A stretch of 64,000 nt of DNA from Tillandsia leiboldiana (Eukaryota > Streptophyta > Magnoliopsida > Poales > Bromeliaceae): NCBI GenBank assembly GCA_029204045.2, contig CM055067.1, positions 22,952,838 through 23,016,837 on the forward strand. The letters run 5' to 3'. Under the pieces are notes generated by a model. The model ran no database searches. It was not told the origin of the DNA and saw only the letters and a program-made list of their open reading frames with translations. Shown here piece after piece: positions 11,407-21,704 of this stretch (position 1 is the first letter of the stretch; each line of letters begins with the position of its first letter). The translations under genes and the position numbers were made by a program.

Positions 11407-13226
11407 ATGATGGCTGCTGCTGAGGAGCAAAATAAGCCTTTACTAGAAACTAGTGCTGCAGGTGGTACTACTATGACTGCTTCCACCGGCGTCGCTGCTG
11501 CCGCTGTTGCTGCCAGCACTACTGCAGTAGCTCCTGCATTGATGGCATATGGAGCTTCTTCGGAGTGGGCGACCTCGCTGCAAGCATACTACAACAATGG
11601 AGGGGCTGCATCAGCTGTCTCAGCGCATGCTTTCTTTCCCCCAGGTGCTTCTCACCATTCCTATGCAGTCTGGCCTCCCCAGGTATGAGTGAAGATACAC
11701 AGTTTCTTTATTTGGATGTTACCAAAATCTTGTTATTTAACTCTTTGAGTTTTGCGGGAGTTGTGCAGATGGTGTCGCCGTACGGCACGCACATCCCGAT
11801 CTCTCCCATGTATCATCCTGGTCCATTGTATGCTCACCCTTCGATGGGTGTGGTAAGTGGTGGCGTCTTCTCCTTCTTCCCTCGTCGCTTCTGATTTTAA
11901 TGGTTTGTTTATTTGTTATAGTTTTTTGAACCGGGAGCTATTTCTCTTCTGCAGAACATGCCATATCCAGTTGGCGAAGTTGAGGGGAGACCAATTGAGG
12001 GGAAAAACAAGGAATCTGCAAGCAAAGGGAGTTCTGGAAATGCCAGAGTTTCTCCGGAGAAGTCAGAGGATGGCGGGAAAGGAACATCTGCCTCTGCCGA
12101 CAATGATTCAAGGAGGTGTGCTTTATATTTTGATATAGGTACTCTTCTTGTTTGTTCTTTTTTGGAATTGTTCCTCTTGTTGACGATGATGCTGTGAAAT
12201 GTATTGTTTAGTAGCGAAGCCGGAAGCGAGGGTTCATCTGATACAAGTGAGGACAATGATGAGCAAAAGGTGTGTGATAGACTTGGTTGATTTGTTCCTT
12301 GGTGAAATTTGGATTTGCCCTTTTTTTTGATCCATCTATCTTATTCAAATAGTATCCATATTTATGATCTGCCCATATCTGTAGACTCTAGCCCGGAATA
12401 CCTCTTCTTATTATGAAATTTCCTTATTGATATTGAAGTTGTTTTATGTTGTGTGGTTTGTTATGACTTATTTTAAGGAGGTTAAAGTATTTTTTACTGC
12501 TGTCAGGAATCGACCACAACTAAAAAGAGAAAATATCGTGGGGTGGCTGCAGATGGTAGGTCCTGGAATGCTTTCTTTTTTTCTTTTTGTCTTGTTTTCG
12601 AAGAGCATTGCAATGCTTCCTCTTTTTGCCTTTTTCACTTCCATTCTGTGCATTGTGTCATTTTTTGGTCGGTCTTTATCAGGAGAAACTTCTCAAACTG
12701 CCACTATTGCCCATTATAATAATACTATTGCTCAGTCATCTTATAATGCGAGGGGAAGATCTGTCACAAAGCTTCCGGTTTCAGCACCTGGAAGATCAGC
12801 TCTACCTAATTCTTCCACTAATTTGAATATAGGCATGGATATTTGGAATACTTCTCATCCTGCAACCTATCCTGTGAATGCCAATTCCAATGAAGTGACC
12901 CTTGCATCGGCCATGGTGGGACGAGATGGTGTCATGTCTGAACATCAATTGGTACTGTTAAGTAGTGCTTTGATGATAATGAGCGACATCATATATTATG
13001 CTTTTAGTATTGCCTGTTGCAAAGGATTTGATTTTGATTTTTTTTTAGAAAATATTTATTCAACTTGGTCACATCTAAAAATTTTGCTATTTATTCTACC
13101 TTTTAATTGTACCATGCTCTATGTCTTTTACTATTCTTCTTTTGGCAGGATGAGCGTGAACTTAAGAGGGAAAGACGAAAGCAATCTAATAGAGAGTCTG
13201 CTAGAAGGTCAAGGCTACGGAAGCAG
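11407..13226 (+). CDS. GBF-type bZIP transcription factor, N-terminal part through the basic region
   Basis: Seven coding exons join in frame with GT-AG introns: 11407-11682, 11769-11852, 11955-12115, 12212-12269, 12507-12555, 12683-12951 and 13149-13226, 325 codons in total. The exon 1 region holds an alanine/threonine-rich start. A proline-rich region across exons 1-2 contains WATSLQAYY, YAVWPPQ, MVSPYG and HPGPLYAHP, typical of the multifunctional mosaic region of GBF proteins. The middle is Ser/Gly/Asp/Glu-rich (SEGSSDTSEDNDEQK). The last exon encodes DERELKRERRKQ followed by SNRESARRSRLRKQ, the N-x7-R basic region that contacts CACGTG DNA. The upstream ATG of the MM pair is used. The leucine zipper, normally encoded right after this exon, was not found, so the model is incomplete. 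The protein would act in the nucleus as a homo- or heterodimer. Confidence 0.88.
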
Positions 13227-13914
13227 GTATTTTTTTTCCTTTTTTTAATTTTTTTTTTTTGTTAAACTATGCATACTTTCCTCATTGCATATAGGATGCA
13301 AACAATGAATATTCTTACATTCTGTTTTATTCAAGTGTCATTATTTATTGTGGTTTAGTAAATACACAGAAAAAGATAACATAATCAAAGACATACATAG
13401 GATGAAGATGAATATTTGATGCATCTAAAGCAAGTGCAATGAAAGTGGATGATTTGTTCTTATGGCGCACTGTTTTTTAAACAGCATAGACTCCATGAAG
13501 TGCTTGAATGAGTACCGTAAGAAGAATGAAAGTTCAATTGGGGAGGATAGAATGTTAGGGAATTTCAGTCTATCCCAAGGCCCAAAAAAGCCCATGCATG
13601 TAACATGTTTTTTGAAACTTTTGCACCTGTATGCTTGGGCCCATTAGCATATGTGAATTCTTAAAGTCTCCGTTTTCACATGTGAACCAAGTCCAACCAA
13701 CTCCTTCACTACAAACCCGCCCATCTGAGCCTTTGTGCCTAAGCCACCTCTTTACACAACCCCTAAGGCCATGTTGTTCTACACTATATTACTATGGTAC
13801 ATCATCGTGACTTATCCTCTGTGAGCTTATCATACCAACAAGAGCCACCAAATCTGCCGCACTACATTATGTTAGATAATCTAAGAATTTCTAGCCATCT
13901 GCTCTGTTACCAAC
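13227..13914 (+). other. Intron of the bZIP gene or sequence past a break; no gene seen
   Basis: The segment opens with a good donor (CAG/GTATTT) and a T-rich tract. No exon encoding a zipper is visible. The end (13900-13912) resembles a primer-binding site belonging to the adjacent LTR, so at least the last part is retroelement internal sequence. Confidence 0.4.
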
Positions 13915-14304
13915 TGTTGGGAAATCCGGTACTCGCCCCGGTGCCAGATTTTGTGAATCCGCAACCCGCTCCGGCACCGCAATCCGCTCCGGTACCGTAT
14001 AGAGTTGGGATTCCGCAGCGAAAACGTTAAATCCGGTTTTTACCATAAATCCGTCCTCAACATAACTGGATCTAGTACAACCACAAAGAGAAGAAAACCA
14101 ATACAAGAAAATATGTGGGTGAAATAAGATTCATTAACCAAGAAAAGAATTACACCGACTCCTCTTTTCTTCTGCAATAGAGTAGCTTCAACCCGAGCTC
14201 TCCTCCTGAATCTCTCTCACCCTTCTCTCGTCTTCTATAAACCTAGAAGACTTCTCTCTTTTCTCTCTTTTTGTATTGTACGATCATCCTCAAGATCATA
14301 CGTA

Positions 14305-14361
<57 letters not shown>

Positions 14362-14470
14362 TCTCTTCATTGGAGATATATATAAACTCCACCCAAGATA
14401 AACCCAAATCTACTTAAATTAGGATTATACTATAATTAATATTTAAATCTAAATTAATTTATCTCTAACA
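13915..14470 (-). mobile_element. Copia-type LTR, 556 bp, with adjacent primer-binding site
   Basis: On the minus strand it runs from TGTTAGAGATAA to CCCAACA. The bases next to it (13901-13912) read GGTAACAGAGC on the minus strand, close to the initiator-Met tRNA complement TGGTATCAGAGC, which makes this a 5' LTR with a stub of internal sequence. A (TA)n microsatellite lies at 14307-14359. No matching 3' LTR or clean 5-bp TSD was seen, so the element is truncated. Copia assignment is by terminal sequence and size. Confidence 0.65.
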
Positions 14471-15181
14471 GAAAAGAATTAGCATTTGTTGTTTATTTCC
14501 ACTTTTTTTTCTTGGTCTCACATGGCCTTTTCTATTTTCAATTGTACATTATCCAAAAAATTTAACAATTTAATTGACAATTTTTTTTACTGCAAAAAAT
14601 TTATTACAAAAATTGTGATATAAATGTTCACTAGTGTAGACTCCTGTGCTATGCGGCAGGTAGAAATTAAAAAATAAAAATTTAAAATACAAAATGTGCA
14701 CAAAAAAAATTTATCATTTACCAATCCAAAATAAAAAGAAGAGGAGATGAAGAGTGAGGAAGAAAGCGAGGTGTAGGAATGGAAAGCGACTAAAGATGCC
14801 AGTGTTATAAAAAAAAAAACAGTTTTGGGTTGAAGGTAGAGCCCACTTAGCCTAAAATAAGGATAGGCCTCCACATCAGCATTTAACCGTTTCTTCCTCG
14901 ATTTGCATTTCAAATCCTTCGAAAATCTCATCGTACGTTGGTACGGATTTCCAAGCACCCAAAAGTCGAAATGATTGTTCTAAACCCTCTCTTATATTAA
15001 ACTTAGAAAAATCACATCGGAAGCTCCGCTTACCGAAATTTAGAGCCGATCGCACCACCATTTTCCATTTTCCGAGCCCTACACAATGAAATAAAAATCC
15101 GACCAAAAAGGCATAACGAAAATATGAGAAAAAATACCGTGAATACCGAAAGTGATACCGAACGAAAACCGTGGACACTGC
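14471..15181. other. AT-rich stretch without a recognisable gene
   Basis: Only short open frames occur on both strands and none resembles a known family. No terminal repeats could be paired by eye. Confidence 0.4.
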
Positions 15182-16740
15182 ATATTGTGCCACCAATTAG
15201 GCGGCACGGTACAGGAAGGGTCTCTCTTGGCCCTCCTGTGCCGCGATACCCTCTGAGTATCAAACGAGACAAAGCGATACCCAGAGAGTATCACGGTACG
15301 TGCCGTTGCGTGCCCACACTGGCGCAGAGTGTTTTTAATTTTTTTTTTTTTTTTTACTTTAACCTTTTGTATTTTTTCGTTTCTTGCATAGACCTTTATC
15401 CCTCTCATTTATTTTTTTCTTTTCACTTCTACCTTTTCTTCTATTCTGCGCTTTCTTTTCTTTCCTCTCACATCTTTTTCTCTATTTTTTTTCTTTTTAT
15501 TTTTTTCTTCCTTTTTTTTCTCATAATTTTTTTTTTCTTTCAATTCCTTATTATTTTTTGATTACTTCGATCTTAAAAGAAAAAGTAAAGAGATAGTAAA
15601 ATCGAAGATCTACTTATTAGGTAAGTCAAGAAATTTACAGCTTAAATTTTTTTTCCATGCATTTAGAATATATTTAACTTGTAAAGTTTCTTTTGTAAAT
15701 AAATATGAAATTATACAAATTTTTATTAACAATTTACAAAAATCTGAAAATATATTCACTTGATTTAATCATTATATGGTATATTTTTAATTTTTTTGTA
15801 CGGATTTAGTATTTTGTGCGAGATTTAAGATATTCTTAACTTTGAAAATTTTATTATTAGATTTAGAAATATAAGAATTCTAATAAAATCGAAAACTAAA
15901 TAGAAGCAATTGATATTTAAATTTGCTTAATGTATATGTCATATGGTTTAGTGTTAAATTTTTTTAAATAAATTGCACAAGTTTTCTTATTTAAATTTAA
16001 GAAAAATTAATTTTCTTGGATGAACTTGCAAATTTTTCATAAAAATTTTAAAAAAATTAATTTTCTCGGATTTATATTTTATAATTTTTAAAATTCTAAA
16101 AAATATAAGATAAATCAAAATTTTTTAAAAAAGTTAATATATTTTTATTATTGCTTAATTTATTCATTGTATGGTTTATTATTAAATTTTTATGGACAGA
16201 TTTTATAATTTTTTTAAAATTTTTAGAAAAAATAATTTTTTTTAATTTTTTATAAATATTTTATAAAAATTTGAAAATGAAAAGAAACTATCAATGCACT
16301 TGGGGTCTCATTCTAGTTTAGTTCAGTCATTATATGATCTTTCATTGAATCAATATGAATGGATCTTACAATTTTTTATAAAAATTTAAAGAAAATATAA
16401 TTTTCTCTATGAGACCTATAAAGAAGACTACTACTATATTAAGCTAAAATTTATAAAGAAGACCTATAAAGAAGACTAAAATTTATTATTGACATTAGAT
16501 CAAGACAAATCAATACATAGCCAAAATTTATAAATATTTCTCTAAAACTTTTAAAATAACATTCTAAAGTATTATTGGATAGAAAAAACTAAAATAAGAT
16601 CGTGCCAAAGCGTGCCACTTGGAGGTTGTGCGTGCCCGTCGACACGCAAGCGTGCCATGTGTCGGCACGCAAGCGTGCCTATGCCGTATCGTGCCAGGCA
16701 ACGACCGACACACCCCTGTGCCACGACACTTTAATCCTTG
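15182..16740 (+). mobile_element. hAT-type non-autonomous element, left end missing
   Basis: From ATATTGTGCCACCAATTAGG to the terminal TTTAATCCTTG it follows the copies at 9404 and 21914, including the CGATAC hairpins, the pyrimidine run and the GTGCC-rich right end. The first 50-60 bp, including the CAAGGAATT terminus, are absent, so no TSD can be assigned. It cannot be a substrate for transposition in this form. Confidence 0.85.
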
Positions 16741-16850
16741 CTGGATAGTTAGGGTCAAAGTTCATTTCGCAATATTTTTATGTGTATTTAGGATATGTTT
16801 CGTGTTACTCTTACAAAGAATAGAGCTATTTTTAATAATGCCCTCTATCA

Positions 16851-17275
16851 TGTTACGACCCAGCCTACTAGCTCTGATAACTCATCGGGTCTTAAACTAC
16901 CAGCCCAAAATTAAGCCTAATTATTATTACTAGAGCGCTTGGTCCTTAAATTCTCATTTGTAACTCCTTGCCCATTTGATGTGGGACTATTGGAGCGTTG
17001 CAGACTCTCATTTTTTAACTATGACGTCCTCATTAGGTCCTTTTCCTTAGCCCAAGATCATCAGTGTGATGTGATACTTTTCTCACAATTTTGGCTGGCA
17101 AATCGCCTTTGATATTAAATGTAATGACGCATCCCACTAGCACTAATATCTCGTCTGGTGCTAAACCATTAGCCCAAAATGCTTGTGTTCCGGTTATTAT
17201 TACTAATGCACTTGGTCCTTGTATTCTCATTCATAACTCCTTGCCTATTTGATGTTGGAATATTAGAGCATCACA
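16851..17275 (-). mobile_element. TRIM retrotransposon (diverged copy)
   Basis: Two direct repeats of about 150 bp (16851-17002 and 17120-17275) flank an internal region of about 117 bp. On the minus strand each repeat begins TG and ends CA, and the sequence after the upstream repeat reads TTTAATATCAAAGG, a decayed form of the tRNA-Met primer site. The flanks TATCA and TTTCA agree in 4 of 5 bases. It is the same family as 52859-53315, which is better preserved. Confidence 0.75.
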
Positions 17276-19533
17276 TTTCACGGAGGTAAGAATACAAGAC
17301 AAAGTAATATAAAAGATCCACGAAGATGTTTTATATCCGAAATCTAGGTGTTACAGTTTCAATTGGCTTCGAAACCTAGTTTTCGAATGCCACTCTTTGA
17401 AATCGGAACATTGTTTTGTTTTCAGAGTTTTGACCAAATTTTCACCATGATGTCAAGGATTTGATTCACTTCTAAATTCTTCTGTTTTTCATATTTAGAA
17501 ATTATTAGGGAAAATAGGCCAAAAATTTTGAGACTATTCTTTTGCCAAAATCAATTTAATAATTCATATAAATTCATGAGGGGAACCAACACATATTAGT
17601 AGAATTGTAGACACCCCTTCTCCGAACCGTGATTTTGTCGCGCATCTGTTTCATGGTGGGTTTGTGGTCAACATTGTAAAAAGTAGTTGAATCGAGAATA
17701 TAGAAAAAACCTTAAATTGTCTATATCTAATTCGCTAAGTTCTCCAAATGTTGTGTTTTACAAAATATATAGTATGAAAAACCCTTTGAAAAAAGAGTTG
17801 TTTTGGAGTTTAAGAGAGTATCTGGTGTAGGGGAAGGGTTTAGAAATCCATTAGTGCAATTGATGCAAAATCAAATATCACCAGTTGAATGCAAACCCAA
17901 TTTATGAGAACCTTTTAATGCTGTCTATATGCAGCAATCATAGTATGACTTGGACACGAAGGCGGAGAAAAATGGAAAAAAAAATTCAGAACAAGAATCA
18001 TAAAACGGTGCGATAAAAACCAACAACAGATTGAAGTTAAAATAGAAAACGGAGATGGGGACTTATAACATCGAGGAATCTGCAAGCATAATTAGCTAAG
18101 GTGTTAAAATTCCTATCGATCAATCCAATGTGCCGGAACACCATATGTGGAAAAGAGTGGAATAGTCGTAGTAGAGGGGAAACAAGAAAAAAAAATAGAG
18201 GGACGAAGGAATAAAGGTTAAGAAAGATGTTGCCACAGGATAGATGGCGATGACGGATCCCAACATGAATTGCTGGAGAAAGATGCTTCGAGTCACTACT
18301 CTGGCAGCAGATGATGGCTTTAGAGGTAATTGATGTCATTATTGAAGGCGTAGGAGCGTAGGAGAGGCAATTGCACAAGTTGAGGTGACGACGGAGGTTA
18401 GGCAACCAACAGAGCCTCCCTGTGGTTGCGTGAGGAAACACACGTTAAGTGTGCGCAGCTTCGAGCAACCCCTTGGCTGGTCTGTCAGAGGTTGGACCCG
18501 TTAAGGGGTCACTACTTCACGTTGTGAAGAAGCTCCTGTCAAGGTCTTTTTTCTTTTGTTGTTTCTTTGTGATGTCTGCCTCAAAGGAAGCTAAATGGAC
18601 TGCATTTTTTCATGTTTGGACCTATTAAGGAAAAAGATTTGCTAAGCTTCTCTCCTTTGTTTCTTGCTCGAACAACGAATCGAAGAGAAAAGAAAGCAGA
18701 TAATGGTAAATGACTCACTCCCTGCGTAGTCACTCTGGGCGATGCTATATAGCAAAGGAAAATATGAGAGAATGCATGGCAACAAAAGGGGAATTTTGTA
18801 ATAATATTGCATGCCTCGTACAGATGGCAAGGCCTTATTTAAAGAATTCCTTACTAACAAACTCAAAACAATCCGGCAAAACGTTCTTATCTAGAACAAC
18901 AATATTTAGCAAAATCTAAGAAAATCTAAAACAGAAAAATATCACAAATTATCCCAGACAAAATAATAACCAAAATATCTAAACCTATCCAGAACCATGC
19001 GAAATCGAATTGAACTTGAGTCGTGTCCAACATCTCAAATCACAGCGCGATTGCACCATCGAGCCAGATACTCGGTTTGTGTTGTCGATGATGCACATAA
19101 GTCTGGAAAGGGGTTGAGTCCACATTAGTACCTAATCCAACCTTAATGAGAGAGAGAGAGACTATATAGTAACTGTTGAGTATAAAAATAAAAACATTGT
19201 TCTTCGATAGTTTAAACTTTTGGGGAAACAACGATTGTTTCACATTTCCCTCTAGGTTCCTAGCTTTATTTAATTTCCTCACATTTAACTTAGTCCAAGT
19301 CTTGAGCCTATTATAAAGTTTTGAGCCTAGATATGAGAGGTAGTGTTGAGTATAAAATATAAAAACACTGTTCCTTGGTAGTTTAAGCTTTTGGAGAAAT
19401 AAAGGTCGTTTCATATTCTTTAACAAGAATAAAATGGTAAAATATGGATTCTTTTTTTAATGTATGTTGATGTGCTTAACGCTTTGAAGTGAACCACCGT
19501 TGTTATTAACGATCTAGCTAATTGTGCTCCACC
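17276..19533. other. No recognisable gene
   Basis: Short frames on both strands (for example minus 18037-18441) look random. The segment holds a pair of diverged direct repeats (19174-19252 and 19344-19425) and an AG run near 19148-19160. If the bZIP gene is intact, this could be part of a very long intron, but I see no exon here. Confidence 0.4.
19174..19425. repeat. Pair of about 80-bp direct repeats
   Basis: TGTTGAGTATAAAA...TAGTTTAA.CTTTTGG.GAAA occurs twice, 170 bp apart. The second copy starts TGTTGAG and ends TTTAACA, resembling LTR ends, so both may be remnants of a copia LTR on the minus strand. The identity is uncertain. Confidence 0.5.
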
Positions 19534-19864
19534 CAAGAATTTAAGTACCCATCGGCACCGGCCGTATCCACAGTGCCGTATTGTGCTGACAAGATACCAG
19601 TACGATACAGTCTCCGTGCCGATGGCAAAGTTAAAAACACTTTTTTTCTTTAAATTACTAAGTAATTTTCTCAATGAAGTTCAAAAGATTTTATAAAGAG
19701 TCATAATAAGAAATTAGAAAATTTTGTTGCGAAAGAAAATAAATATTTCATGTCATTATTTGTCGACACACATGTATTTTTTGTGATCGGCACTCATTAT
19801 GACCCTGTACGCACCGTGTCGGCAAGTTTTCGGCACGATCCGTGCCACGACGCTTAAATCTTTG
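19534..19864 (+). mobile_element. Short hAT-type MITE, diverged
   Basis: It runs from CAAGAATTTAAGTACCCATCGG to CGCTTAAATCTTTG and aligns along its length with 51485-51828, including GGCACCGGCCGTATC near the left end and GTTTTCGGCACGA near the right. The flanks GCTCCACC and ACTTCACG match at only 5 of 8 positions, as expected for an old insertion. Confidence 0.75.
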
Positions 19865-20268
19865 ACTTCACGTACATCATTGCTAAATAATTGAGTACTA
19901 TTTTCTCATATGTGGACCTATACTGTGTACCACACCATATTTCGTACTTGCCTTCTTGGTAACTACAAAGGTTGTACTAAGATCCCTACGTGGCTGGCTC
20001 CAATTTTTCATAATTAACCAAGATTGTGAATGTTCTTAGATACAATGAGCATGCTAATGCTGGTGTGCCGTTGGCTTGGTACATGTCGATTGGCATGGAT
20101 TGGGATTATTATTAGAGAAGATTTAAAGCCGTCTAAAAATTTTGCACACAATATCTACTGCAATTGTTATGAAGTGAATGTTGCCTTTGTAAAGTGATAT
20201 ATTGAGGCTATTTTCTATTTGGTTGTAGTTTAGTTTGGTTGTATTTTAGTTTGACCAATGAAATTCAA
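19865..20268. other. Intergenic or intronic DNA, nothing recognised
   Basis: No frame of interest, no terminal repeats and no RNA-gene motif were seen. Confidence 0.4.
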
Positions 20269-20396
20269 CAAAAATTTTTTTTTTTTTTTTTTTTTTTGAG
20301 AGAAAGTAGCATGCTACCTGCTTTGATCATTTTTATAGAAATGAACTTAGCTAGGAATGTGAAGCAACTAGGCTTCAAACATGGGACCTTGGGTAC
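20269..20396 (-). mobile_element. tRNA-derived SINE, 3' part, split by the Tat element
   Basis: On the minus strand the segment contains a box-B-like CATGTTTGAAGCC (20371-20383), then a tail ending AGCATGCTACTTTCTCTC followed by a long A run (the T run at 20275-20298). The 5' part with the box A lies at 50675-50720, on the other side of the Tat retrotransposon, and the two join at the duplicated GGTAC. This is the host site of the Tat insertion. Confidence 0.7.
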
Positions 20397-21033
20397 TGTC
20401 CGGATAGAAACCGGATTAGAGGTGACCTGGATCGAGTCCCGCGATCAAGGTCTGGATCGGTCTCTGGATTGACCCTCGAATGTGCCACATTTTTAAGGAT
20501 CAAGCGATTCGGCTGAGGAGGGATCGACTCAATTGGGTTCTGTTCAAATGATCCAAAGAAAACCGGGAATAAGTAGACTTGGTTTTATCAAAGACTCGGC
20601 TTAAGGAGCCGAATCAATTATATCGAGAACTGGGGAAACTTGAGTTATAAGTAAACTACTCCTATGAAAGCTGTAGATGCAGGATAGTAAGTCTATTCTA
20701 GGAAAGTTGTAGGTTGCAGAAAAATAAGTGTGGTATTGTTTCAAGGGTGTAAGACCCCGATTACAGGTTTAGAAATCACTTTTTATAGTAATCTACTGTT
20801 AGCCTGCGTTTATTGGTTGGTTCATATTAAGAGTGCTATAGTTACGATCGCGTAGGTTACGCTTATGTAATCATGACTGCGCGGATTACGCCCACGTCTC
20901 AATTGTTCTTGCCTGAAGTCTCTGTCTTCTGGCTCTTTGTTCTCGGCTTCTGGTGCACCACGTGCTATTTTTTCTTTGGTTCCTTAGTGGGCCGAGGTGT
21001 CTATCTCATGGTGCAATTATTTGTGCACCAACA
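20397..21033 (-). repeat. Tat 3' LTR
   Basis: This 637-bp repeat matches the interrupted copy starting at 34231 along its length, for example ATCGAGTCCCGCGATCAAGG, GCGATT.GGCTGA and the end TTATTTGTGCACCAACA. On the minus strand it is the 3' LTR, because the G-rich tract borders it at 21037. Confidence 0.92.
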
Positions 21034-21036
21034 ATG

Positions 21037-21052
21037 CCCCCCCCCCCCCCCC
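21037..21052 (-). other. Polypurine tract of the Tat element (16 G)
   Basis: Sixteen consecutive C on the plus strand are a G tract on the coding strand, three bases from the 3' LTR. Position and composition fit the plus-strand primer site. A pure G run is unusual; slippage may have lengthened it. Confidence 0.7.
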
Positions 21053-21704
21053 GGATTATCTTTCGAATGAATGTTTGGCTGACTATCGACGCTTAATTAA
21101 TGGCTACAGTTGGCCATCATTTTGTATTAAATACTTTACTCGACGGGGCTGCACCTTTTGGTCATTTCGCATTTAATGTTCTCAATCGACGGCTTTGATT
21201 AATCATGCCGTTTTGTCTTATTTGGTCATTCCGTCATAAATGCGGCCGTTATCTTTTGAATTCTTTTAAAACCTTTGACGGCACAAGAATTCTCATCTTA
21301 CTTTGAATACTCTTCACCTTCTTAAGGATTCCAAGCTTCCTCTCGGCTTGTCGTTTCCTTCGCTACAATGGTCTCCTCTTGGATTCCTTTTTGGTCTTCT
21401 GAGATTGACTTCCGTTTCTTGAAGCCATATGAGTTAAATTCACATCGTTTTATCGTGGGTCCTGTTTTCACCACGAGTCCAGATGAAGATATTTTTTCTT
21501 TTTCATGGACAAAATTCCATTGTTAGCCGATTCCATTCATCTACAATCTTGGGTTCCTTTAAGGTCCCCAAGAAAAAGTCTTCGTACTTGACCCATGGCT
21601 CCAGATACTTACTTTGCTTGGTTAAATCGTGTCCAAGGAGTTTTTAGTGGGTTATGGCGAGAAATCGAGATTTATGAAGCCATTCAACTTTCAAGAACTC
21701 TCCC

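Noticed and set aside
12427..13248. 273-codon ORF as a membrane protein
   Set aside because: It reads through introns 4-6 of the bZIP gene. The T-rich introns encode Phe/Leu runs that mimic transmembrane segments.
15384..15596. Phe/Ser/Leu-rich ORFs in the MITEs (also 22106-22546 and 9468-9758)
   Set aside because: They translate the pyrimidine-rich run shared by all long hAT MITE copies; no domain is present.
18037..18441. Minus-strand 134-codon ORF as a gene
   Set aside because: No recognisable motif, no supporting splice or promoter signals, and composition like the surrounding noncoding DNA.
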